Shown in pieces: positions 19,237 to 28,713 of a DNA stretch of 64,000 bases; position 1 is the first letter of the stretch; every line of letters begins with the position of its first letter. Position numbers and translations under genes: made by a program. Source of the stretch: Billgrantia kenyensis. GTDB taxonomy: Bacteria; Pseudomonadota; Gammaproteobacteria; Pseudomonadales; Halomonadaceae. The DNA is taken from the NCBI RefSeq assembly GCF_013697085.1, contig NZ_JACEFT010000016.1, positions 47,713-111,712 of the forward strand. Direction: 5' to 3'. The notes under the pieces were generated by a model. It was given only the letters and a program-made list of their open reading frames with translations. It ran no database searches and was not told the DNA's origin.

Positions 19237-19800
19237 TTAGATCTTGCCGACCAGATCCAGGGACGGAGCGAGAGTTTCCTCGCCTTCCTTCCACTTGGCA
19301 GGGCAGACTTCGTTCGGGTTGTTGCGCACGTACTGAGCGGCCTTCAGCTTGCGCAGGGTCTCGCCTACGTCACGGGCGATGGCGTTGTCGTGGATCTCCA
19401 GGGTCTTGATCACACCGTCAGGATCGATCACGAAGGTACCGCGCAGGGCCAGGCCAGCTTCTTCGATGTGCACGCCGAAGGCACGGGTAAGCACGTGGGT
19501 CGGGTCACCGACCAGCGGGAACTTGGCCTTGCCCACTGCCGGGGAAGTCTCGTGCCACACCTTGTGCGAGAAGTGGGTGTCGGTGGTAACGATATAGACC
19601 TCGGCACCGGCCTTCTTGAACTCCTCGTAGTGCTCGGCAGCGTCCTCGACCTCGGTCGGGCAGTTGAAGGTGAACGCAGCCGGCATGAAGATCACCACGG
19701 ACCACTGGCCTTTCAGGTCCTCGTTGGAGACCTCGACAAACTCGCCGTTGTGGAAAGCGGTGGCCTTGAACGGCTGGACTTCGGTGTTGATCAGGGACAT
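19237..19800 (-). CDS. ahpC: Alkyl hydroperoxide reductase subunit C (peroxiredoxin)
   Basis: This 187-residue typical 2-Cys peroxiredoxin has the peroxidatic cysteine in AFTFNCPTEVED (about residue 47) and the resolving cysteine in NEVCPAKWKEG (about residue 166). It reduces H2O2, organic peroxides and peroxynitrite and is recycled by AhpF, whose gene follows. Length and sequence match E. coli AhpC closely. Upstream lies a GCCTATC/GATAGGC inverted repeat that may bind a peroxide-responsive regulator. Confidence 0.97.
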   Translation of the reverse strand: MSLINTEVQPFKATAFHNGEFVEVSNEDLKGQWSVVIFMPAAFTFNCPTEVEDAAEHYEEFKKAGAEVYIVTTDTHFSHKVWHETSPAVGKAKFPLVGDPTHVLTRAFGVHIEEAGLALRGTFVIDPDGVIKTLEIHDNAIARDVGETLRKLKAAQYVRNNPNEVCPAKWKEGEETLAPSLDLVGKI

Positions 19801-19841
19801 TCAGTGTTGCTCCATGTCTGGGTGGATGATCCGAATACGGG

Positions 19842-19870
19842 GCCTATCATATCGATCGCAACCGATAGGC
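19842..19870. promoter_or_regulatory. Inverted repeat in the ahpC promoter region
   Basis: GCCTATC and GATAGGC are perfect 7-bp arms with 15 bp between them, 42-70 bp upstream of the ahpC start. CTAT and ATAG are OxyR-like half-sites, but their spacing does not match the OxyR consensus, so the binding protein is unknown. Confidence 0.35.
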
Positions 19871-19926
19871 GAAAATTGATTGCCGCCATGGCTCCGATAA
19901 GTCTTGTCTATGGTGGCACGCAGAGC

Positions 19927-20331
19927 TTATTGCAAGGCCACCGCCTCACCCTGCCGATCGAGCGCCAGGTAGCGCTGGGTATTGCCCATCTGCAGCGATT
20001 CCACCATGCGCTGCAAGTGTTGCTCGGCCTCGTCGCTGGTAGGAGCCTGCCGGCCGCTGCCGGACAGGGCACCGACGAAGACGATGTCCCATTCGATACC
20101 GGTACGCTGCGACTCGGCCACCAGGGCCTGCATGTCGCTTAGCTCCTCGGGCGTCTTGTCGACGCACAGCACCGGGGTCAATACGCCACCCTCGCCCTGC
20201 GCGAAGCGCCGCTGCTGCTCCTCGCTGGGATCATCCGGCAACTCGGCACGGGTGAAGACGAACAGCAGCCGCTGTGGCTCGGGTTGGCGGCGAGCCTCCT
20301 CAAGAAGGTCGGCGAAACGGGAAATGGCCAA
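19927..20331 (-). CDS. Small conserved protein, function unknown
   Basis: The start was placed at a TTG (complement of 20329-20331) because GGAGGA stands seven bases before it and the sequence from there (AISRFADLLEEARRQPEPQR) is the conserved part; the reading frame open upstream is unsupported. The 134-residue soluble protein contains LLFVFTRAELPDD and VLCVDKTPEEL. Similar proteins in Halomonas and Pseudomonas are often labelled 'ribonucleotide reductase subunit alpha', which is not supported by size or motifs. It follows the metallopeptidase gene by about 115 nt. No function can be assigned. Confidence 0.7.
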   Translation of the reverse strand: MAISRFADLLEEARRQPEPQRLLFVFTRAELPDDPSEEQQRRFAQGEGGVLTPVLCVDKTPEELSDMQALVAESQRTGIEWDIVFVGALSGSGRQAPTSDEAEQHLQRMVESLQMGNTQRYLALDRQGEAVALQ

Positions 20332-20446
20332 GGCAATCCTCCATAAATGGCGCCTCGAGATCGAGGGACAGCATGAAACTTCTACCGAGCCTGGCTGGCA
20401 GGGCACTCGATACAATAGCGCATTCTGTAGCAGTTCATCCAAGCGG

Positions 20447-22399
20447 TCAGGGTGACCAATCGACGCGCAGGGCCGTTTCCTCCAGCGACCAGGAACCAGC
20501 AAGCGTCTCGTCGCCGTCCACGCTCAGGTAGCTATGCGCCAGCTGATGGCGCAGGCTGCCCAGCAGGCGCGCCACGGCCTGACGGTCGTCGCCGCTGAGC
20601 GCCACCATGGCGGTACCCGGCAGGGTCCAGGCCCGCGCCTGGCCGCGCCGCGCCATATCGCTTGTGACGTCGCCGAGGCCCGCGTCATCCAGCCACTCGG
20701 CGACCGGCTCGGTCAGTCCCACCAGCAGCAGCGCAGGCGCCCCCTCCCCCAGCGCCGGCGCCTGCCCGGCCTCGGGCAGGGAGGCGCCCAGGGCCTGCCT
20801 GACCGGCTCGGCCAAGGTGTCGTCCAGGGCGAGTAGCCGCGCCGCCGGGTCGAGCACCACGCGACGCAGGATCGGCGGCCCCTGCAGCTGCCTGAGCAGG
20901 TCGAAGTCGGGGTCGACCGCAAGCGACAGCGGCACATCGGAGAGCGACAGCGAGAAGTCGCCGCTGCTTGTCTCGAGGTTCACCCACCGGTGCTCCTGGC
21001 CCGCTGCGGTCTCGATCACGAGCGGCACCTCGAGCGGCCAGGGCGCCGCGGCGCCCTCCTGTGCCAGGGTGCCTTCGACAACCCAGCCATCCGTCGTCTC
21101 GCGGCGAGCGGCTTCGACGGCCAGCGCCGGCCGGCCGGGCTGCCCGATCCAGGCCTCCACCATTTCCTGCAGCGGCTCGCCGGCCGCCTCGCCCAGCGCA
21201 GCGGCCAGGTCCGCCCAGCCGGCCTCGCGATGCATATGGCGCTCGGCGAAGCGTCGTAGCCCCTCATCGAAGGCCTCGTCGCCGATGCGCTGGCGCAGCA
21301 TATGCAAGAGCATGGCGCCGTGCTGGTAGCCCAGCAGCCGCATGGCCGGATCGCGCTGCCCGCGAAAGTCGGCCGCACGGCGGTCGAAGTCGTCCGGCAG
21401 TGCCGCAAGGTCGAGCAGCCAGCGGCGGCGCGTCTCCCGCGCCTCGCCGCGGGCTTCGTCGAGGGCATAGTCGGCAAGGTAGGTGGTCAACGCCTCGGCC
21501 CAGTTGCCGCCGACTCCATTGTGGCCGGAATAGTCGACCAGCACGCCGGCCCCCCACCAGGCGTGCATCAGCTCGTGGGCCAGCGAGGTGCGGGGAATGA
21601 AGGGCAGCGGAATGACCCGCTCGCCGAGCAGGGTAAAGCCGGGAAAAGCGAGCCCTACCGGCGCCGGCGAGGCGGCGATGGTGAAACTCCCATAGGGGTA
21701 GGGGCCGACGCGCCGGGCGAAACGCACGAGGTAGTCGGCGGCATGCTCCAGGTAGGTCTCGGCATGGGCTTCGTCGAGCGCTTCGGGAAACAGCGTACGC
21801 AGCTGTACTCCAGCGACCTCGCGGCTGCGCTCGCGCCAGGGCCCGGCGGCCAGCTCCACCAGCGCCGTACTCGGATGCACATGGCGCACGCGGTAGCCCT
21901 GCTCGTCCTGCTGCGGCTCGCCGTCGAGCGAGCCGGTACCCACCCCCCGCTGCCCCGGCGGCAGGGCAATGTCGAAGGTCAGGGCGAAGGGCTCGAGGCC
22001 TTCGAAGCGCGGATACCAGCCTCCCAGGGCGGGCAGCAGGCTGCCGCCGGTGGACACCATCAGGCGCTCGCTGCCACCGCCGAGCTGTCCCTGCCAGCGC
22101 AGGGTCAGCGCGTCGCCAGCGGCCGGCTGGGCCAGCGCATGCCGGCCCTCCTCGCCGGCGAAGACCGCCAGAGCTTCACCGTCGAGCTCGGCGCCCACGA
22201 CCTCGAGGCCTGGCAGTAGCGTGAAGCTGGCCGAGGCTGGCGGCGGCGTGAGCGTGACGCTCCCTTCGAGCCAGGCGCTCTCGGGGTCGAGGAACACCTC
22301 GAGGTGTTTTTCGCGGCGCTCCTCCGCGGCTTGTGCCGCGCCGGCAAATGCGAGCAGCGCGGCCACTGGCAAGGCGCGCAGCAGTGTACGGCCCTGCAT
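20447..22399 (-). CDS. M1-family-like zinc metallopeptidase, exported
   Basis: The 650-residue protein has a signal peptide (MQGRTLLRALPVAALL..., cleavage near AQA-A). The zinc-binding HELMHAWW motif lies near residue 274, followed by a third ligand region GGNWAEALTTYLADY, as in gluzincin M1 aminopeptidases. The N-terminal part resembles the beta-sandwich of M1 enzymes; the classical GAMEN exopeptidase motif was not seen. It probably cleaves peptides in the periplasm. Its start lies one base after the stop of the ChaN-like gene, which supplies the ribosome site (GGAGAGTAAT), so the two are translationally coupled. Confidence 0.8.
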   Translation of the reverse strand: MQGRTLLRALPVAALLAFAGAAQAAEERREKHLEVFLDPESAWLEGSVTLTPPPASASFTLLPGLEVVGAELDGEALAVFAGEEGRHALAQPAAGDALTLRWQGQLGGGSERLMVSTGGSLLPALGGWYPRFEGLEPFALTFDIALPPGQRGVGTGSLDGEPQQDEQGYRVRHVHPSTALVELAAGPWRERSREVAGVQLRTLFPEALDEAHAETYLEHAADYLVRFARRVGPYPYGSFTIAASPAPVGLAFPGFTLLGERVIPLPFIPRTSLAHELMHAWWGAGVLVDYSGHNGVGGNWAEALTTYLADYALDEARGEARETRRRWLLDLAALPDDFDRRAADFRGQRDPAMRLLGYQHGAMLLHMLRQRIGDEAFDEGLRRFAERHMHREAGWADLAAALGEAAGEPLQEMVEAWIGQPGRPALAVEAARRETTDGWVVEGTLAQEGAAAPWPLEVPLVIETAAGQEHRWVNLETSSGDFSLSLSDVPLSLAVDPDFDLLRQLQGPPILRRVVLDPAARLLALDDTLAEPVRQALGASLPEAGQAPALGEGAPALLLVGLTEPVAEWLDDAGLGDVTSDMARRGQARAWTLPGTAMVALSGDDRQAVARLLGSLRHQLAHSYLSVDGDETLAGSWSLEETALRVDWSP

Positions 22400-22400
22400 A

Positions 22401-23555
22401 TTACTCTCCCGTCCGGGGTGGGAAACGCGCCAGGATTTCCCGCTCCTCGCCGTTGCGGCGCACCTCGAGTGGCAGCAGGGTGCCGGGCGGCTGGCGCTGT
22501 ACCAGGCGAGTCAGGTCCGCTGGGCGGCCCAGCGCCTCGCCAGCGGCGCGCAGGATGATGTCACCCTCCTCCAGGCCCGCGCGCTCGGCCACCGAGCCAT
22601 CCAGGATGCCGTGCACCTCGATCCCGTCCTCATGGGGCACGATATAGACGCCCAATTGCATCGGCGGCAGCGCCTCGGCCGGTGTTGCCGCCAGGGCAAA
22701 GACCGCGTGCGCCAGGCCGGCCGGCGGCGCCACGCACTCCTCCTCCACCGCCCAGGGCAGCAGGGTGGCGTGAGCCTCGAGTCCCAGGTCGTCGAGCTGG
22801 TGGGGTACGCCGTGCTCGTACTGCAGGTGGCCCTGGCCGATCAGGCCCACCGCCAGCGCACCCTCGGCGGTGGCTTCGGCCAGCCCGGCGGCCATGGCGC
22901 GGTCCCATACCAGCTGGGCGGCGACGAAGCGCTCCAGACCGACCTCGTCACCGGCGCCGGGATGCTGGGCGTACACCTCGGCGAGGCGCTCACGATACGC
23001 CGGCAAGGCCTCGGCTGGCGGGGAGATACCGAAGCGTTCGGCGTCGGGCACCGCCTCCCAGCCTTCGCCGGCCAGGCGACCGCGCAGCTCCGGCGTGACG
23101 TTTATCGCCTTGAGCGGCACCCGGTGCAGGCGAGCGAAGTGCAGGATCGGCAGGTAGAGCGCCGGGTCGAAGCCCCAGGCGCTGCGCCAGTTGCTGGCAG
23201 CGAGGAACTCGGCTTCGTCGAGCTCCCCCGCGACCCAGGCGTCGAGCGCCGGCTGCGCCTCGCGGGGCAGCATTTCAAGGCCGATCACCATGTCGGGGCG
23301 CTGGGCGTGCAGGCCGGCCAGGGTGTGCAGCTGCCAGCGGTGGTGGTCCATGCGGTCGTGCTGCTCGCCGAGCAGCACCACGTCGCGCTCGGCCAGCTCG
23401 CCGAACAGCGCTGTGGAATCGAGGCGCTCACCGCCGGGCTGGTACCACTCACCGGGGGCCGGGCAGATGTCGGCTTGCGCCGGCAGCGCCGCGGCCATCA
23501 GGCTCAGGCAGGCCAGCAGCGTCAAGCGGCAGGACAGGGCGAACGAGTATCGCAT
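22401..23555 (-). CDS. ChaN-like (DUF399) protein with C-terminal PDZ domain
   Basis: The start at 23555 opens a signal peptide (MRYSFALSCRLTLLACL, cleavage near AQA-D) and has a GGAGA ribosome site; thirteen extra upstream codons were dropped. Residues about 50-270 form the ChaN/Tiki-like fold with VVLLGEQHDRMDHHRWQL and IGLEMLPRE; ChaN of Campylobacter binds haem. Residues about 300-384 form a PDZ-like domain (GSVAERAGLEEGDIILRAAG). It is an exported protein, perhaps linked to haem/iron or to proteolysis with the coupled M1 peptidase. Substrate unknown. Confidence 0.8.
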   Translation of the reverse strand: MRYSFALSCRLTLLACLSLMAAALPAQADICPAPGEWYQPGGERLDSTALFGELAERDVVLLGEQHDRMDHHRWQLHTLAGLHAQRPDMVIGLEMLPREAQPALDAWVAGELDEAEFLAASNWRSAWGFDPALYLPILHFARLHRVPLKAINVTPELRGRLAGEGWEAVPDAERFGISPPAEALPAYRERLAEVYAQHPGAGDEVGLERFVAAQLVWDRAMAAGLAEATAEGALAVGLIGQGHLQYEHGVPHQLDDLGLEAHATLLPWAVEEECVAPPAGLAHAVFALAATPAEALPPMQLGVYIVPHEDGIEVHGILDGSVAERAGLEEGDIILRAAGEALGRPADLTRLVQRQPPGTLLPLEVRRNGEEREILARFPPRTGE

Positions 23556-23603
23556 CGGCGTCTCCTTCTCGGGCCTGCCCCCATCATGGCGCATTCGCGG
23601 CGT

Positions 23604-24908
23604 TCAGGCAGCCTCTTCCTGGCGCTCGTCGCCCCTCCCCTCCTCGAAGTGAAACTCGAGCTGGGTCGGCTCCAGGCGCGGATCGAGCTCGGTGAAGTGC
23701 GGTGTCTCCAGCGTCGGCACCGCCACGAAGGGTTCCTGCTCGACCTCTTCGACCGGCTCGCCGGCACGCCGACGCAGCCGCAGCGCCACGAACAGCGCCA
23801 GCGCCAGCGAAGCCGCGCCCAAAAACATCCACAGCCCGTCGGGGCCGATGGCCTGCATCACCAGCGAGGCCGAGAAGGGGCCGATGATCGAGCCGATGCC
23901 GTACCAGATCATCAGCTTGGCATTGGCGGCGACGATCTCGCCCGGCTCGAGCCAGTCGTTGGTGTGGGCCAGGCTCAGGGCGTAGAGGGTGTGCAGCATG
24001 GCGGTATGGAAGCAGGCCACCAGCACCAGCAGCCAGAAGTCGATGCGCGCCATCATCGACACCAGGACCCCCGAGATCGTCATCACGATGGCCATGGCCA
24101 GGATCACCTTGCGCCGGTCGATATAGTCCGAGAGCCGCCCGAGCCCCCACTGGGCGAACAGCGCCACCATGGTGGTGATGGCCATGAAGCGCGCCGTCTC
24201 GCCGGTGGTGAGGCCGATCTCCTGGCCGTAGAAGGGGGTCATGGCGAAGAAGGACTGCACCATCAGCCCGGCGGTGAAGGCGCCGACCAGCCCCACCGGC
24301 GCGCGTTCGAACAGCGCCTTGAGGCGAATCTTCTGGGGCTGGATGTCATGGGTCTGGCGCGGGCCGTGGATGCGCACGATCGACAGCGGCACCAGCGCCA
24401 GGGCGAACAGCATGCCGACCAGGGAGAACAGCGCCGGGCCGGCGGGGTCGGCCAAGTTGAGCATCCACTGCCCACCGGCCAGCGACAGGGTCGAGAGGAT
24501 CATGTAGATCGCCAGCACTCGGCCGCGATTGTCGTTGGTCGATTCCCCCGAGACCCAGGACTCCATCACCATCAGCATGCCCGCCGTGGCCACCCCGCCA
24601 AGCAGACGCCACACCAGCCAGGCCCAGGCGTCGACCCACAGGCCGTGGAGCATGGCGGTGACGGCGAGAACCCCGGCACAGGCGGCAAACACGCGGATAT
24701 GCCCGACGCTGCGGATGCGCTTCTCCAGCAGATAGCTGCCCAGCACGAAGCCGAGCGAGAAGCTCGACATCAGCAGCCCCGCCATGTGCGAGGGAAAGCC
24801 CTCGATCGACATGCGCACCCCGAGCAGGGTCATGATCAGGCCATGGCCGAGCAGGAAGCTGACTTCGCAGACGAACAGGATCGGAAGAGTGGCCGGCAGA
24901 CTACGCAA
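23604..24908 (-). CDS. MFS transporter (YcaD-like)
   Basis: The 434-residue inner-membrane protein has about twelve hydrophobic segments and the MFS loop motif between helices 2 and 3 (GSYLLEKRIRSVGHIR region). Phrases such as MESWVSGESTNDNRGRVLAIY and GLGRLSDYIDRRKVILA are typical of the YcaD/MFS subgroup of putative transporters. The C-terminal 50 residues are charged and cytoplasmic. It probably heads an operon with the ChaN-like and M1 genes. The transported compound is unknown. Confidence 0.88.
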   Translation of the reverse strand: MRSLPATLPILFVCEVSFLLGHGLIMTLLGVRMSIEGFPSHMAGLLMSSFSLGFVLGSYLLEKRIRSVGHIRVFAACAGVLAVTAMLHGLWVDAWAWLVWRLLGGVATAGMLMVMESWVSGESTNDNRGRVLAIYMILSTLSLAGGQWMLNLADPAGPALFSLVGMLFALALVPLSIVRIHGPRQTHDIQPQKIRLKALFERAPVGLVGAFTAGLMVQSFFAMTPFYGQEIGLTTGETARFMAITTMVALFAQWGLGRLSDYIDRRKVILAMAIVMTISGVLVSMMARIDFWLLVLVACFHTAMLHTLYALSLAHTNDWLEPGEIVAANAKLMIWYGIGSIIGPFSASLVMQAIGPDGLWMFLGAASLALALFVALRLRRRAGEPVEEVEQEPFVAVPTLETPHFTELDPRLEPTQLEFHFEEGRGDERQEEAA

Positions 24909-25085
24909 GTTGTCACTCCATTGACAGACGGATGCATGATGGCCCGGTACCCCACCGGGATGGCCTGGACCAGTGTAGGAAGGCCCGACCGGGGATTGCC
25001 ACTCGTACAGCAGTAGACGCTCGCTATCGGCGCCACCCCACAGGGTCTACGCTGGGGTGAGAGAGCGGCATGCAAGGAGGCAACC

Positions 25086-25493
25086 ATGACAGGCAAGACG
25101 TTCGCCCCTCTGCTGGGGGCAAGCATGCTCTGGTCGGTCGCGGCACTGGCCGCCGACCCCGCCACGCCGGACGAGACGGCTACCGGCATGGACCCGGCCG
25201 AGATCACCGAGGCGCCCGACATCACCACCGGCCGGGCCGGCACCACCAGCGGCATCACCGGCGCCGACATGGAGGAGGAGGACCAAGGCCGCGGCAGCGG
25301 CGAGACCCAGGGCGACGAGCTGTTCCAGACGCCCGCCGCAGCCTCAGATGCCGGCCCGGCCTACGAGACCCAGCCCCCCGAGCGGGAAGACGTGGAAACC
25401 GACGCCGAACTGCCCGACGAGCCGATCGGCGCCGAGGACACCGGCCAACGCGAGGATGGCGAACCCCAGGCCAGCGGCGAACAATCGCCCTGA
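25086..25493 (+). CDS. Exported acidic, probably disordered protein, function unknown
   Basis: The ATG at 25086 follows CAAGGAGGCAACC, a strong ribosome site. The 135-residue product starts with a signal peptide (MTGKTFAPLLGASMLWSVAALA, cleavage after AALA), and the rest is rich in D, E, T, G and P with no predicted hydrophobic core. It is 129 nt upstream of fdnG on the same strand. I do not recognise a family. It may be a periplasmic osmoadaptation-type protein or a small accessory of the formate dehydrogenase, but neither can be shown. Confidence 0.65.
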   Translation: MTGKTFAPLLGASMLWSVAALAADPATPDETATGMDPAEITEAPDITTGRAGTTSGITGADMEEEDQGRGSGETQGDELFQTPAAASDAGPAYETQPPEREDVETDAELPDEPIGAEDTGQREDGEPQASGEQSP

Positions 25494-25622
25494 GCTGGCT
25501 CCCTCGTTACCGATGGAAACAAACCCGCCGCAAGCAGGCGCACAGAAGTCGCTACGCTTGGAAGAGACCGTTGGCAACAGACCACAACGACAGCATTGGG
25601 TAGGAACCAGGCAGGAGGCCTC

Positions 25623-28600
25623 ATGACCCTCAGGGTTTCGCGCAGACAGTTCTTCAAGCTCGGTGCGGCGGGGATGGCCACATCCAGCATGGCCATGATG
25701 GGCTTCGCCCCCGAGCCCGCCGTCGCCTCGATCCGCCACTTCAAGCTCACCGGCGCCAAGATCACCCGCAGCAACTGCACCTACTGCTCGGTGGGCTGCG
25801 GCGTGCTGATCTACGCCCGCGGCGATGCGGCGATCAACAACGTCGACGACATCTACCACGTCGAGGGCGACCCGGACCACCCGGTGAGCCGCGGCTCGCT
25901 GTGCCCCAAGGGCGCCGGGCTGCTCGACTACATCCGCAGCGACTCCCGGCTGCGCTATCCCCAGGTGCGCGAGGCCGGCAGCAATCAGTGGCAGCGCATC
26001 TCCTGGGACGAGGCCTTCACCCGCATCGCCCGCCACATGAAGGACGATCGCGACGCCAACTTCGTGACCCAGGACGACGAAGGCAATACGGTCAATCACT
26101 GGACCACCACCGGCATGCTGGCGGCCTCGGCCTCGACCAACGAGACGGCCTACTGCACTCACAAGATCGCCCGTGGCCTGGGCATGGTGGCGTTCGACAA
26201 TCAGGCGCGCGTCTGACACGGACCGACGGTGGCAGGTCTTGCCCCAACATTCGGTCGCGGTGCCATGACCAATCACTGGGTCGACATTCGCAATGCCGAC
26301 CTGATCATCGGCATGGGTGGCAACCCAGCCGAGGCGCATCCCGTTGGCTTCCGCTGGGTGATGGAGGCGCGTGAGCACAACGACGCCCGGCTGGTGGTGG
26401 TCGACCCGCGCTTCACCCGCACGGCGGCGGTGGCGGACTACTTCGCCGAGATCCGCACCGGCACCGACATCGCCTTCCTCGGCGGGCTGATCCACTACCT
26501 GATCGAGAGCGGCCGCTTCCAGCGCGACTACGTGCTCGCCTACACCGATGCCAGCCTGATCGTACGCGAGGAGTTCGGCTTCGAGGACGGCCTGTTCACC
26601 GGCTACGACGCCGACAGCGGCGAGTACGAGATGGAAAGCTGGCAGTACGAGTATGACGACGAGGGACACGCGCTGCGCGACGAGACCCTCGAGCATCCGC
26701 GCTGCGTGTTCCAGCTAATGCGCCAACACTTCAGCCGCTACACCCTCGACGTGGTCTCCTCGGTATGCGGCACCCCGCGCGACAAGATCCAGCACGTCTG
26801 GGACATGGCCGCCGAGACGGCCGCCCCCGACAAGACCATGACCTTCCTCTATGCACTGGGCTGGACCCAGCACTCCATCGGCTCGCAGATCATCCGTACC
26901 GCGGCCATGGTCCAGCTGCTGCTGGGCAACATGGGCATGCGCGGCGGCGGCGTCAACGCCCTGCGCGGCCACTCCAACATCCAGGGCCTGACCGACCTGG
27001 GACTGCTCTCCGATCAGCTGCCCGGTTACCTGACCCTGCCCGACGCCGACGAGCAGGAGTATGAGGACTTCATCCTCGAGCGTGCCCGGCCGCCGCTGGT
27101 GCCCGGCGAGGTCTCCTACTGGCGCTACTACGAGCGCTTCCACGTCAGCCTGATGAAGGCGTGGTACGGCGACGCCGCCAGCGAGGACAACGACTGGTGC
27201 TACGACTGGCTGCCGAAGATGGGCGAGGACCTCTACGACATCCTGCACACCTTCGAGCGCATGCATCAGGGCGAGATCACCGGCTACCTGTGCCAGGGCT
27301 TCAACCCGCTGGCGGCCTTCCCGCACAAGGCCAAGGTCACCGAGGCGCTGTCGCGGCTCAAGTTCCTGGTGGTGATCGACCCGCTGAGGACCGAGACCGC
27401 CGAGTTCTGGATGAACCACGGCGAGTACCACGACGTCGACCCGGCCGCCATCGACACCGAGGTGTTTCGCCTGCCCACCACTGCCTTCGCCGAGGAGGAC
27501 GGCACCATCGTCAACAGCTCGCGCTGGCTGCAGTGGTTCTGGCAGGCCGGCCCGCCGCCGGGTGAGGCCAAGCCCGACACGGCAATACTCGCCGGCATCT
27601 TCCTGCGCCTGCAGAGGCTCTACCAGGAGGAGGGCGGCGCCTTTCCCGACCCCATCCTCAACCTGCACTGGCCCTATCGGAGGCCGGAGGAGCCAACCCC
27701 CGAGGAGCTGGCGCGAGAGTACAACGGCTGGGCGCTGGAGGACGTCTTCGACGAGAACCGCAACCTGGTGGTGCGCGCCGGCGAGCAGCTCGAGGACTTC
27801 GGCTTCCTGCGCGCCGACGGCTCCACCGCCTGCGGCTGCTGGATCTTCGCCGGCTGCTGGACCGAGGCCGGCAACCAGATGATCCGCCGCGACAACTCCG
27901 ACCCCTACGGTACCGGCCAGACCCTGGGCTGGGCCTGGTCGTGGCCGGGCAACCGCCGCATCCTCTACAACCGCGCCAGCGCGCGGCCCGACGGCACGCC
28001 GTGGGCAGCCACCAAGGCCGTGGTGTGGTGGGACGGCGAGCGCTGGGTGGGCAACGACGTGCCCGATTTCCCCGAGGACTCCACCCCCGGGATGACCCAG
28101 GGCCCGTTCCTGATGAACCAGACCGGTCGCGGCCAGCTGTTCGCCCGCGACCGCATGAACGAGGGCCCCTTCCCCGAGCACTACGAGCCGTTCGAGACGC
28201 CCATCGCCAGCAACCCGCTGCACCCGGACAGTCCGCTGGCGAAGAATAACCCCGCCGCCCGGGTGTTCCCCCAGGATCGCGAGAACTTCGGCACCTTCGA
28301 GGAGTTCCCCCATGCCGCCACCAGCTACCGCCTGACCGAGCACTTCCACTACTGGACGATGCACAACCGGCTCAACGCCATCACCCAGCCGGAGAAGTTC
28401 GTCGAGATCGGCGAGGCGCTGGCCCGGGAACTCGGCATCGAGAAGGGCGACCGCGTACGGGTCAGCTCCAAGCGCGGCCACATCGATGCCGTGGCGGTGG
28501 TGACCAAGCGCATCCGCTCGCTGCAGGTGGCGGGCCATACCGTGCACCAGGTGGGCATACCGCTGCACTGGGGATTCCTCGGCGAGACCCGCAAGGCGCA

Positions 28601-28691
28601 CCTGACCAACACGCTGACGCCCTCGGTGGGCGATGCCAATACCCAGACGCCGGAGTACAAGTCGTTCCTGGTGCGCGTCGACAAGCTGTAG
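25623..28691 (+). CDS. fdnG: Selenocysteine formate dehydrogenase, catalytic alpha subunit
   Basis: The ATG at 25623 (ribosome site CAGGAGG) gives 1,022 residues if the in-frame TGA at 26214-26216 is read as selenocysteine (residue 198; E. coli FdnG has Sec196). It has a Tat signal [13 protein letters not shown], a 4Fe-4S motif [13 protein letters not shown] with distal CPKG, and the context QARV-U-HGPTV identical in type to FdnG/FdoG. The Mo/W-bis-MGD enzyme oxidises formate to CO2 in the periplasm and passes electrons to FdnH and FdnI. A SECIS hairpin follows the UGA directly, and selA, selB and the tRNA-Sec gene lie downstream, so this is a functional readthrough, not a break. Confidence 0.96.
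26214..26257 (+). promoter_or_regulatory. SECIS element with UGA-Sec codon
   Basis: Bases 26214-26216 are the UGA. The lower stem is GACCGA (26221-26226) with TCGGTC (26251-26256). The upper hairpin pairs GG, a bulged U (26230) and GGCA with TGCC and CC around the apical loop GGTCT (26235-26239). The bulged U and GGUCU loop are the features SelB reads in E. coli fdhF and fdnG. Confidence 0.93.
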
Positions 28692-28713
28692 GCACAGGGC
28701 AAGGAGGCCAGAC

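Noticed and set aside
19842..19910. OxyR consensus site upstream of ahpC
   Set aside because: ATAG/CTAT-like half-sites exist, but no set has the required 7-bp spacings.
21969..25016. Open frame of 1,015 codons on the plus strand
   Set aside because: It is antisense to the metallopeptidase, ChaN-like and MFS genes, has biased composition (rich in H, Q, R, G) and no family features; high GC keeps the frame open.
26214..26216. In-frame TGA in the formate dehydrogenase gene taken as a nonsense mutation
   Set aside because: Its position matches Sec in FdnG/FdoG, a SECIS hairpin follows directly, and selA, selB and tRNA-Sec are nearby.
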